From Methylomonas sp. (GTDB taxonomy: Bacteria > Pseudomonadota > Gammaproteobacteria > Methylococcales > Methylomonadaceae), in contig NZ_JALOBS010000013.1 of assembly GCF_023228165.1 (NCBI RefSeq), positions 1 through 64,000 of the forward strand: a stretch of DNA of 64,000 nt. Direction: 5' to 3'. The translations under genes were made by a program, and so were the position numbers. The notes under the pieces are model-generated. The model saw only the letters and a program-made list of their open reading frames with translations, ran no database searches and was not told the origin of the DNA. Below are positions 53,375-61,076 of this stretch, in pieces. Numbering within the stretch: position 1 is the stretch's first letter; each line of letters begins with the position of its first letter.

Positions 53375-54348
53375 AAATACAGGTTAATGGCGATAGCCGG
53401 GAATATGGGGACAACTGCACCGTTGCCGATGTAATCGCTGATTTGGGCTTGACCGGCAAACGTATTGCCGTGGAATTGAACAAGGAAATTTTGCCGTTTA
53501 CCCAGCACAACAGCCAGCCGATCAACGACGGCGACAGACTGGAAATCGTGCAGGCTATCGGCGGCGGACAAGATGATTATTTCACCCTGGCCGGCAAACA
53601 ATACCGATCTCGCCTGCTGGTAGGCACCGGTAAATACAGCGATTTGGAAGAAACCCGTTTGGCGATAGAGGCCAGCGGCGCGGAAATCGTCACGGTAGCC
53701 ATCCGCCGTACCAACATCGGCCAAAACCCCGGCGAACCCAATTTGTTGGATGTCATCTCCCCGGACAAATACACCATTTTGCCTAATACCGCCGGCTGCT
53801 ACAGCGCTGAAGATGCGGTACGCACCTGCCGTTTGGCCCGCGAACTGCTAGGCGGCCATAAGCTGGTGAAACTGGAAGTGCTGGCCGACCAGCTGACTTT
53901 ATTCCCCGACGTGGCCGAAACCTATGTCGCCGCCGAATTACTGGTCAAGGATGGCTTCGACGTAATGGTATACACCAACGACGATCCGATTGCTGCCAAA
54001 CGTTTGGAAGAGATCGGTTGCGTGGCGGTAATGCCATTGGCCGCGCCGATCGGTTCAGGCCTGGGGATTCGTAATCCTTACAACATTTTGACCATCGTCG
54101 AAAACGCCAAAGTACCGATTTTGGTCGACGCCGGCGTCGGCACCGCCTCGGACGCGGCGATTGCCATGGAACTGGGTTGCGACGGCGTATTAATGAACAC
54201 CGCTATTGCCGCGGCAAAAAACCCGATATTAATGGCTTCGGCAATGAGAAAAGGTATAGAAGCCGGTCGCGAAGCGTTTTTAGCCGGCCGCATGCCGCGC
54301 AAGCGTTTTGCATCCGCGTCTTCGCCGATCGACGGGTTGTTCTTGTAA
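53371..54348 (+). CDS. thiG: ThiS-ThiG fusion, thiazole synthesis
   Basis: A 325-residue fusion. Residues 1-66 are the ubiquitin-like sulfur carrier ThiS (KIQVNGDSREYGDN ... EIVQAIGGG); residues from about 68 are the TIM-barrel ThiG (FTLAGKQYRSRLLVGTGKYSDLEETR, KLEVLADQLTLFPDV, GIRNPYNILTIVENAKVPILVDAGVGTASDAAIAMELGCDGVLMNTAIA). ThiS normally ends in a free Gly-Gly that becomes a thiocarboxylate; here Gly-Gly is internal. The frame is open throughout. The fusion class is known as a bifunctional protein in some proteobacteria. Confidence 0.95.
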   Translation: MKIQVNGDSREYGDNCTVADVIADLGLTGKRIAVELNKEILPFTQHNSQPINDGDRLEIVQAIGGGQDDYFTLAGKQYRSRLLVGTGKYSDLEETRLAIEASGAEIVTVAIRRTNIGQNPGEPNLLDVISPDKYTILPNTAGCYSAEDAVRTCRLARELLGGHKLVKLEVLADQLTLFPDVAETYVAAELLVKDGFDVMVYTNDDPIAAKRLEEIGCVAVMPLAAPIGSGLGIRNPYNILTIVENAKVPILVDAGVGTASDAAIAMELGCDGVLMNTAIAAAKNPILMASAMRKGIEAGREAFLAGRMPRKRFASASSPIDGLFL

Positions 54349-54585
54349 GCAATCGGGCCAGTGTTTGAAGCCGGTACCATAATCCTGGATTTAGCCATCT
54401 CGCTAGCCGAGCTGTGAATTGAAAAAGTCCGGGCTTGCCTGACGTTGCTATTGCGCCGCTCGGGCTACTCGGATGCCCGCAGCGCTGAATTCATTAATCG
54501 CCTGAGCTGGATAAGTTTCGCTATAGTGATTGGATTTTTGGTTTTTCTCGTTATCAGGTTTAGCTGAATATGATAAAAGTCGCTT

Positions 54586-54774
54586 ATGAACGACGACACT
54601 GAAGTGCTGTGCTACTGCAGCGGTACCACAACCGGGCAAATCAAAAAACTGCTGGAACAAGGTACGGTCGATATTGACCGGATCTCCCGCATTACCGGCG
54701 CACTTTCCGGTTGCGGCGGTTGTGAATTCGACTTGCAAGCCTTGGTAGACAACTACAAAGCAACGGAAAACTGA
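54586..54774 (+). CDS. Bfd-like [2Fe-2S] protein
   Basis: A 62-residue protein with four cysteines in the BFD-domain pattern: Cys9-x-Cys11 (LCYCSGTTTGQI) and Cys43-x-x-Cys46 (GCGGCEF), binding one [2Fe-2S] cluster. BFD domains donate electrons, for example to release iron from bacterioferritin, or scaffold other redox enzymes. The following gene starts one base after its stop. Confidence 0.88.
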   Translation: MNDDTEVLCYCSGTTTGQIKKLLEQGTVDIDRISRITGALSGCGGCEFDLQALVDNYKATEN

Positions 54775-54775
54775 A

Positions 54776-55096
54776 ATGGGCTGCTGTGACGATCCCACCG
54801 AATTGCCAAGAATGGATCGCCGTGAGTTGATCCGCTTACAGGAGCAATACGGCGATCTGGTGCGGGATTTATTTACCGAAGACCCGGAAAAGGTCATTCT
54901 GAAATTGTTGAACACCAGCAACGCTTATCTGACCGAATTGGCGGCGTTGCGGGCGCATCATGCCGCAGTGAGATTAAAAGCTATCGATTTACTGGAAAAA
55001 CCCAGCAAACCAGTGTTGCAACAGATTCTGCAAAAAGAGCCGGGGTCGACGTTTGGGTTGGCAGCAAAGGCACGCTTGGATGTTTTAGCCCTTTAG
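54776..55096 (+). CDS. Hypothetical small helical protein
   Basis: A 106-residue mostly helical protein starting one base after the Bfd-like gene, so probably translated with it. The N-terminus MGCCDDPTELPRMDRRELI has adjacent cysteines that could take part in metal or redox chemistry. No family recognised. Confidence 0.7.
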   Translation: MGCCDDPTELPRMDRRELIRLQEQYGDLVRDLFTEDPEKVILKLLNTSNAYLTELAALRAHHAAVRLKAIDLLEKPSKPVLQQILQKEPGSTFGLAAKARLDVLAL

Positions 55097-55194
55097 CTCG
55101 GATGCAATTAGAGGTGGATGATTACTCAGGCAGTCATCCATGCGACTTACTAGCAATTATTCTAGCCTCTACGGACTAACCAACAGGATATAAA

Positions 55195-56028
55195 ATGACA
55201 AAAAAACGGCTCAATTTTATCAGCTTAGTTCTTTTTATAGCTCTTGTATTTTCAATTATCTGGTTCGTTAATTTTTGGTTAAAATCCCGCGAATTTTCTA
55301 CAGAATATCAAGTCAGCACAAGATATTTTTCTAACGTAAGAAACTCAAATAACATTAAGGTTGCGCTAATCGGAGATAGTTGGGTTGCTGAAAAAAAGCT
55401 TGATGATTTCCTAGCCTTACATCTTTCGAAGCGGGGATGGAATACTGAAATAATTAGCTTCGGCCAAAAAGGAGCCAGATCGAAATTCATTTATCAAAAT
55501 CTTTTCAAATCCAATAGCCAAATAAACTCTAGTTACGATGTCCTTTTTGGTGATCCAATCAATATATGTGTAGTTATTGCAGGCGTTAACGATAGCTCAT
55601 CTTATATTGGCGCTGACTTTTATGCATACCATGTGGCGTTAATTGTCAAGAGCTTACGAAAACGCGGTATATTTCCGTTCATTCTTGAGGTTCCTGAATT
55701 TGGTATTGAAGAAGCCGAATCAAAAAACCCAATAGGCTATATCAGAAGACGTTTAATGCGAATCGCATATCACTCAGGAAAAGTTGATGTAATTAATGAC
55801 TATAGGCTAGCTCTGGAAACAACATTACATGAAAAGTTCAAAAAAGATGAGTATGTCATTATTAGGTTCAATAATGTCTCGACTGATTACAAAAGCACTA
55901 AAAATCTTTTTAATTCAGATTTAATCCATTTAAGCGAAGAAGGTCGAAATCTTCTAGCATTAACTATTGCTAATGCCATAAATAACAAGCTAAGCCAGAA
56001 TAATACAGCAGCGTATAGATCACCATAA
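55195..56028 (+). CDS. SGNH/GDSL-like hydrolase, membrane-anchored
   Basis: A 277-residue protein with one N-terminal membrane helix (about 8-28) then an SGNH-type domain: GDSW (block I Ser, about residue 60), SFGQKGARS (block II Gly), GVNDSS (block III Asn) and DLIHLSEEG (block V Asp-x-x-His). Such proteins often de-acetylate cell-surface sugars, but the substrate is unknown. The gene is much richer in A and T than its neighbours, and its codons (AAA, ATT, TTT, GAA) differ from trmB next door, which suggests recent acquisition. Confidence 0.8.
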   Translation: MTKKRLNFISLVLFIALVFSIIWFVNFWLKSREFSTEYQVSTRYFSNVRNSNNIKVALIGDSWVAEKKLDDFLALHLSKRGWNTEIISFGQKGARSKFIYQNLFKSNSQINSSYDVLFGDPINICVVIAGVNDSSSYIGADFYAYHVALIVKSLRKRGIFPFILEVPEFGIEEAESKNPIGYIRRRLMRIAYHSGKVDVINDYRLALETTLHEKFKKDEYVIIRFNNVSTDYKSTKNLFNSDLIHLSEEGRNLLALTIANAINNKLSQNNTAAYRSP

Positions 56029-56073
56029 CTTTGGCCTGGTCTATTTATACCGGCTTGCAAGCAACCCATTTCC

Positions 56074-56763
56074 ATGACTGAACTCAAAAAAATCGACCCC
56101 ACCCGCATCCGTAGCTTCATCCGCCGCCAAGGTCGCGCCACGGCCGGACAGAAGCAGGCGCTTGAGAGCCATTGGGACAAATATTGCCTGTCGCCGCAGG
56201 CTGATTTCGAAACGGGACTAGCCTTCGGCCGGCAAGCGCCGCTGATAGTCGAGATCGGTTTCGGCAACGGCGACAGTCTGGCGGCGATGGCGGAAGCCCA
56301 TCCCGGGTTAAATTACCTCGGGATTGAAGTACACCGGCCAGGCGTAGGGCATTTAATCATGCTGCTGGAGCAGCGCGGCATCGGCAATGTGCGAATTTTT
56401 CACCACGATGCCGTCGAGATTTTAGAGCAGAAAATTCCCGACCAAAGCCTCGCCGGCCTGCACTTGTTTTTCCCCGACCCCTGGCACAAGCGCCGCCATC
56501 ATAAACGCCGCATCGTACGTCCCAGCTTTCTGGATTTGTTGAACAAAAAGCTGGCGGTTGGCGGCTATTTCCATGCAGCTACCGATTGGCAGGATTATGC
56601 CAAGGACATGTTGAAAACCTTATCCGCCGATAGCGGCCTGAAAAACACCAGCCCGACCGGCGACTATTGTCCGCGCCCGGATTATCGGCCTTTGACCAAG
56701 TTCGAAAATCGCGGCCTTAATTTAGGCCACGGTGTGTGGGATTTGATTTTCACCAAGCTTTAA
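56074..56763 (+). CDS. trmB: tRNA (guanine-46-N7)-methyltransferase
   Basis: A 229-residue class I methyltransferase: SAM-binding VEIGFGNGDSLAAMAEAHPGLNYLGIEVHRPGVG, then the diagnostic LFFPDPWHKRRHHKRRIV and the C-terminal TKFENRGLNLGHGVWDL. It forms m7G46 in the variable loop of tRNA. Start chosen at MTELKKIDP. Confidence 0.97.
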   Translation: MTELKKIDPTRIRSFIRRQGRATAGQKQALESHWDKYCLSPQADFETGLAFGRQAPLIVEIGFGNGDSLAAMAEAHPGLNYLGIEVHRPGVGHLIMLLEQRGIGNVRIFHHDAVEILEQKIPDQSLAGLHLFFPDPWHKRRHHKRRIVRPSFLDLLNKKLAVGGYFHAATDWQDYAKDMLKTLSADSGLKNTSPTGDYCPRPDYRPLTKFENRGLNLGHGVWDLIFTKL

Positions 56764-56790
56764 ACTGGAACGCCCTGCATCGCCTCGGTA

Positions 56791-56829
56791 AACAGGTCGA
56801 GGTTACGCTCTCGCTAATCCGGTCTGTTA
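56791..56829. repeat. REP-like remnant after trmB
   Basis: GTCGAGGTTACGCTCTCGCTAATCCG here resembles one arm of the palindrome at 43865 (GTCGGGTTACGCTATCGCTAACCCG) with a few changes. It is the same intergenic repeat family in degenerate form, in the 139-bp gap before the flippase gene. Confidence 0.5.
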
Positions 56830-56902
56830 GCTGGCGTACATCTTGGTTTGTACTCCGATGCGTTTTGACTTTTCATAGCCGCAATTACTGGAAGCCACCC
56901 GC

Positions 56903-58378
56903 TTGAATCCCTTACGCCAACTGATTTCCCAAACAGCCATTTACGGACTGAGCAGCATACTCGGCCGATTTTTGAATTATCTGCTGGTGCCGCTGTATAC
57001 CTACACCTTCAGCGCCAGCGAATATGGCGTGGTTTCGGAGTTTTATGCATATGCCGGTTTTTTTGCCGTGGTCTTGGTATGCGGTCTGGAAACCGGCTTT
57101 TTCCGTTTTAGGCAAAAGCCGGAATACGCCGGCGAAGCTGTTTACAGTAACGGCTTAAGTTTTTTACTCTTGCTCAATCTGCTATTTGTGGGGGCGGCTT
57201 TCTATTGGCAACAGCCTTTAGCCAATGCCTTACGCTATCCGGACCATCCTGAATATCTGCTCTGGTTTGCCTGCATTCTGGCACTGGACGCCATCACCGC
57301 GCTACCGTTCGCCCGTCTGCGCGCGGAAAATAAGGCTTGGCGTTTTGCCGGCATTCGGATGGCGGAGATTTTTATCACCATCGGTTTAAATCTGTTCTTT
57401 CTGCTACTGTGTCCTAAATGGCTGGCATTGTGGCCGGATTCGGCCATTGCGGAAATTTACAACCCGGACGTAGGCGTCGGTTATATCTTTTTATCGAATC
57501 TGCTGGCCAGTATCTGCAAACTGGCTTTATTGCTGCCGGAGTTTCGGGCTGTACCTGTGCAATTCAAGCTGCATATTCTCGGCCCGATGGCGCGCTATTC
57601 GCTGCCCATGGTAGTAATCGGTTTTGCCGGCATGGTCAACGAGATGCTGGATAGAGCCATTTTAAAAATCATGCTGCCCTATGATTTAGTCACCAATTTA
57701 AAAATGTTGGGCATATACGGCGCCTGTTACAAATTGTCGATTTTAATGAGTTTATTCGTGCAAGCGTTTCGTTATGCCGGCGAACCGTTTTTCTTTTCCT
57801 ATGCCGGCCGGGCCGACGCCAAGCGCACTTATGCACTGGTGATGCAGTATTTTGTGATTGCCGGCGTGTTTATCTTTTTGCTGGTGATGCTGTATATCGA
57901 CCTGTTTAAATATTTTATAGGCGCGGAATTCCGCACCGGCCTGACTGTGGTACCCATTTTATTGCTGGCCAACCTGTGTTTAGGGATTTATGTCAACTTG
58001 TCGGTTTGGTACAAACTCAGTGATCGAACCGGATTGGGGGCCTGGGTGTCCTTGGCCGGCGCTGTAATAACCATAGCGCTGAATATCTGGTGGATTCCAT
58101 TATGGGGATACGTCGGCTCAGCCTGGGCAACGCTGGCCTGTTATTTTTTCATGGTTTGCCTATCATGGTTGCTAGGACGCCTTTACTATCCGGTGGATTA
58201 TCCGCTGGGCAAAATCGGCGCGTACCTTACGCTGGGTATAGGGCTGTACGTTGCCAATCATTATCTAGTAACGGCCTGCCAATGGAATAACTGGCTTAGC
58301 GGCACGGCGGGATTGATAATCTACCTCGGCATTGTCGGATTCCTCGACGTACGGCCGCTATTGCAGCGGCATGCCTAG
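56903..58378 (+). CDS. Polysaccharide (Wzx/MATE-like) flippase
   Basis: A 491-residue protein with about 14 membrane helices. The N-terminus MNPLRQLISQTAIYGLSSILGRFLNYLLVPLYTYTFSASEYGVVSEFYAYAGF matches polysaccharide biosynthesis (PST/MviN-like) exporters that flip lipid-linked oligosaccharides across the inner membrane. TTG start at 56903 preceded by GGAAG. No glycosyltransferase genes adjoin it, so the polymer is unknown. Single gene followed by about 720 bp without a firm gene. Confidence 0.9.
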   Translation: MNPLRQLISQTAIYGLSSILGRFLNYLLVPLYTYTFSASEYGVVSEFYAYAGFFAVVLVCGLETGFFRFRQKPEYAGEAVYSNGLSFLLLLNLLFVGAAFYWQQPLANALRYPDHPEYLLWFACILALDAITALPFARLRAENKAWRFAGIRMAEIFITIGLNLFFLLLCPKWLALWPDSAIAEIYNPDVGVGYIFLSNLLASICKLALLLPEFRAVPVQFKLHILGPMARYSLPMVVIGFAGMVNEMLDRAILKIMLPYDLVTNLKMLGIYGACYKLSILMSLFVQAFRYAGEPFFFSYAGRADAKRTYALVMQYFVIAGVFIFLLVMLYIDLFKYFIGAEFRTGLTVVPILLLANLCLGIYVNLSVWYKLSDRTGLGAWVSLAGAVITIALNIWWIPLWGYVGSAWATLACYFFMVCLSWLLGRLYYPVDYPLGKIGAYLTLGIGLYVANHYLVTACQWNNWLSGTAGLIIYLGIVGFLDVRPLLQRHA

Positions 58379-58656
58379 CTACATTCACTGTTGTAACCGC
58401 TTAATTGCTGCCACAGGCAAACCACAACACTAACCGAGTTTTACCTGACTGCACCCAACAAAAACTGTCACTTATGTCAGGACCAAAGTGACAAATATTG
58501 TCGTACCAAGCTTAATTACGCTCGGCAAGCTAAGCTCAAGCCGCATTTTTTCACTTTAATTTGATAGTGGCACTTTCTTTGCTGCGTTAATAACAACACG
58601 ATTTAATGACAGTTATCTAGCAACGTATGCGTTGCAACCGCTTTCGGGTGACCAAG

Positions 58657-58818
58657 ATGAACAGTAAATTCAACAAAGCTAGTCCATTCAAAAATGCTAA
58701 GCCAGGGTTCGAACTGAATCCAAGTTACATCTATGATATAGACTTAATCATTCAAGCAAAAAACTGGAAAAACCCGGATACTAAAATTAACCCGTCTGCT
58801 GAACAAAAGAACTCGTAA
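58657..58818 (+). CDS. Possible small protein of 53 residues
   Basis: An open frame reading MNSKFNKASPFKNAKPGFEL and onward, polar and Lys/Asn-rich, with no clear ribosome-binding site (AAG before ATG only) and no recognised family. It lies in the long gap after the flippase gene. Could be coding or chance. Confidence 0.3.
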   Translation: MNSKFNKASPFKNAKPGFELNPSYIYDIDLIIQAKNWKNPDTKINPSAEQKNS

Positions 58819-58970
58819 CGGCTACACTTGAATAAGCTGCAATATACCGCATTTAAATTCGGGAGAACCACAGTTAACTAATCGCGCCGACCTACGCAAT
58901 CAGTTTAACAGTCATTAAATGAATCGATTCTGAGAAAGTGCTTCGCTCATAAAGCTGGGATGCACATTAG

Positions 58971-59008
58971 CCGACTGGTTTGAAAACCTCTACCAGTCGG
59001 TTTTTTTT
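58971..59008 (+). terminator. Intrinsic terminator in the 58.4-59.1 kb gap
   Basis: A 9-bp perfect stem CCGACTGGT / ACCAGTCGG with a 12-nt loop (TTGAAAACCTCT) followed by eight T: a textbook Rho-independent terminator on the plus strand. There is no firm gene for it to close, so it may end an unannotated small RNA or the small open frame at 58657. Confidence 0.85.
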
Positions 59009-59106
59009 GACCACCTGACTCTGTTTTTAAAACAACGCCGGTGAAATTGGTATAAAACGCGTGTTACAAACGACATCATTCGGATTTGACGCAATGGTTT
59101 CGAAGC

Positions 59107-59235
59107 TTATTGTTCCGTTTCACCACTATGCCAAGCTTCGGAGGCAATTTCCGCTAGCTCTTTAAGTACATTTAATAGCAGGCGCGCACCGCCATAAGCC
59201 AAACCCGCAAACACCAATATGATTATTAATTTCAT
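59107..59235 (-). CDS. Small membrane protein of 42 residues
   Basis: The minus strand gives MKLIIILVFAGLAYGGARLL followed by LNVLKELAEIASEAWHSGETEQ and a stop: a single membrane helix then an amphipathic polar tail. A very strong ribosome-binding site GGAGGGGG lies 6 nt upstream of the ATG. Too short for standard gene calling. No family recognised. Confidence 0.65.
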   Translation of the reverse strand: MKLIIILVFAGLAYGGARLLLNVLKELAEIASEAWHSGETEQ

Positions 59236-59423
59236 AGCTTCCCCCTCCAAAACCGATGGATATGTCGGGAGTTTGCCACCTTCTCAATAAAACTCAATAG
59301 TGCTTTTAGCCAACTTTACAGCCTAATGTCGGTTGTTTTTTTACAACTTGACCTAAAACAACTTGTTGAAATACTTTATTAAAGTTAAATCGATATAAAA
59401 ATTTTTGCGGGAAATAGTCAAAT

Positions 59424-59463
59424 CCGGCAGATGGCCGACTTAAATCAGGTGGCCATCTGCCGG
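59424..59463. repeat. Perfect 13-bp hairpin
   Basis: Arms CCGGCAGATGGCC (59424-59436) and GGCCATCTGCCGG (59451-59463) are perfectly complementary with a 14-nt loop. No T-run follows on either side. It lies just upstream of the IS3-family remnant and could be a transposon-related structure or a transcription end. The surrounding 59236-59490 stretch has no gene that I can support. Confidence 0.7.
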
Positions 59464-59489
59464 GAGAGGTGGAAACCGAGAAGAAAGTA

Positions 59490-60365
59490 TTAGTCGGCTT
59501 TCAAAGCCAGCGTGGCCTTAGCCGCAACAAACCTTGGCTCGGTTAACCCAGGAATTTGACGTTCATCAAAATCAAATTGTCGACAGGAAAAAGCAATCGA
59601 GCGAACAGGCCGTCGAGGTATTTGGCAAAGCCGACGGAATCCAACTCGCCCCGGTTGATTTACCGGTTCAACATGGCAAAATCGGTCAGCAAACTCTGCA
59701 GAATGATTTTTTACTTGCGCTCATTGGCTGGAGCGGGCGCTGAACAAGGCTGGATTGCTGAGTCGCAAAGCGATGATAAACCGTCAATCCGAGCATCCCA
59801 TGAATCAGCAAGTGTTGTTGGACATTGGTCGCGGCAGTGTCTACTAGCCGTTAAGCAGGTTCCGAATCTGATCTCGACATCATGCGGCGGCTAAATAAGC
59901 TGCACTTGACTCCATGGGGGTGCGCATGAGCATCGAAGCGATTTATTGCCAACCCCATGCCCGCAGAAACAGCCGGGGCACGAAACCTATCCCCACTCGT
60001 TGCGCGGCATCACCATTAATCGCGCCAACCAGGCGCCGGCGCGGGATACGACCTATATCCCCCCCGGCGAAAGGCTTTGTGTATCTAAAACCGGGCCAGC
60101 CGAAAAGCCTTGGCAGCGCAGGTCGCGACCACGCTGAAAGCCTGCCATGCTGTCTATATCCTGGGGCAGACCTTCCGACCGCACGGCAAACCGGAGAACG
60201 TCGGCAGCCAATTCACCGCCAAACCTTTGTCGATGCCGTGAAAACCCAGGCTGCTTGCACAGTATGGGCGATCGAGGCACTTGGCGGACAAAGGTTATTC
60301 CGGATTGAAGCTCGCCTCTGCATTGATCTGATCGGACAACACCGATGTCAAAATACCCTTTAGCT
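59490..60365 (+). pseudogene. Decayed IS3-family transposase (OrfA-OrfB)
   Basis: Short segments in changing frames read as an IS3 transposase: FKASVALAAT then LTQEFDVHQNQIV (OrfA HTH), HGKIGQQTLQNDFLLALI, then in other frames LLSRKAMINRQSEHPMNQQV, GVRMSIEAIYCQPHARR, LRGITINRANQAPARDTTYI and VGSQFTAKP of OrfB. Several stops and frameshifts separate them, so it is dead. Terminal inverted repeats and target duplications were not identified. Confidence 0.85.
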
Positions 60366-60420
60366 ATAACGGCAACACATTCTGCAAATGGCGATGGCGG
60401 TTAACCGCGAAAGCCCAAAC

Positions 60421-61026
60421 TCAATTTTTCCCTTTAAATTTCGTCTGCCAGATTAACCAGCCGGCAACCGGCAGCAGCATCGGCAAGATGAGTCCGACCC
60501 CAAAAAGATCGCTAGGGATAAATGCGGCGCCGTTTCCAGCCAACGCGGCCGCAAACACCCCGTTGGCAAAAAAGGAAACAAATAAAAATGGCATTAATTC
60601 GACGCCACCGGCTCCGGCGGTAAACGTAACAGCCTCCGCCAGAACCGGTATGGGCCGAGTCACCGCCAAAACCAATAAGGTAGGAGACTGAGGCAGTGCC
60701 TCACCCGAGCGCGACGACACAGCCCGCCCCAGGTAATATCCAATCAAATTCCCCAGCATCAACCCGCTCCAGCACCAGAACAGTCCACTCAAAAAACCCA
60801 AACGAGCGCCCAGCATGGTACCGACTATCGTGGATGGAATAGGCAATAGAATATCCGACAACAACAACACTGTACCGGTGACACCGAACAAAAACGCATT
60901 GTCATCGGCGGCGGACAGCCAGCTTTGACCCGGCAGTTCTCCGATTACGGCAAAAGGGATAATCGGTATTAACAAGGAAACCATAACGATCAGAAAAAAT
61001 GACATCGGTTTTTTATCTTTAAACAT
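60421..61026 (-). CDS. VTT/DedA-like (SNARE-associated) membrane protein
   Basis: A 201-residue protein with five or six membrane segments and the VTT core: LLLPIPSTIVGTMLGARLGFLSGLFWCWSGLMLGNLIGYYLG. Such proteins (DedA/TMEM41/TVP38) act in lipid scrambling and membrane potential homeostasis. It follows the TonB-dependent receptor by about 50 bp in the same direction. Confidence 0.85.
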   Translation of the reverse strand: MFKDKKPMSFFLIVMVSLLIPIIPFAVIGELPGQSWLSAADDNAFLFGVTGTVLLLSDILLPIPSTIVGTMLGARLGFLSGLFWCWSGLMLGNLIGYYLGRAVSSRSGEALPQSPTLLVLAVTRPIPVLAEAVTFTAGAGGVELMPFLFVSFFANGVFAAALAGNGAAFIPSDLFGVGLILPMLLPVAGWLIWQTKFKGKN

Positions 61027-61076
61027 ACCTCTTACCGGTTTTTATTTTCAGTATGCGGGATATGAATCATGCCACA

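Noticed and set aside
58695..58730. tRNA-like GGTTCGAA sequence
   Set aside because: No matching acceptor stem, anticodon arm or CCA; it lies inside a small open frame and the downstream bases do not pair.
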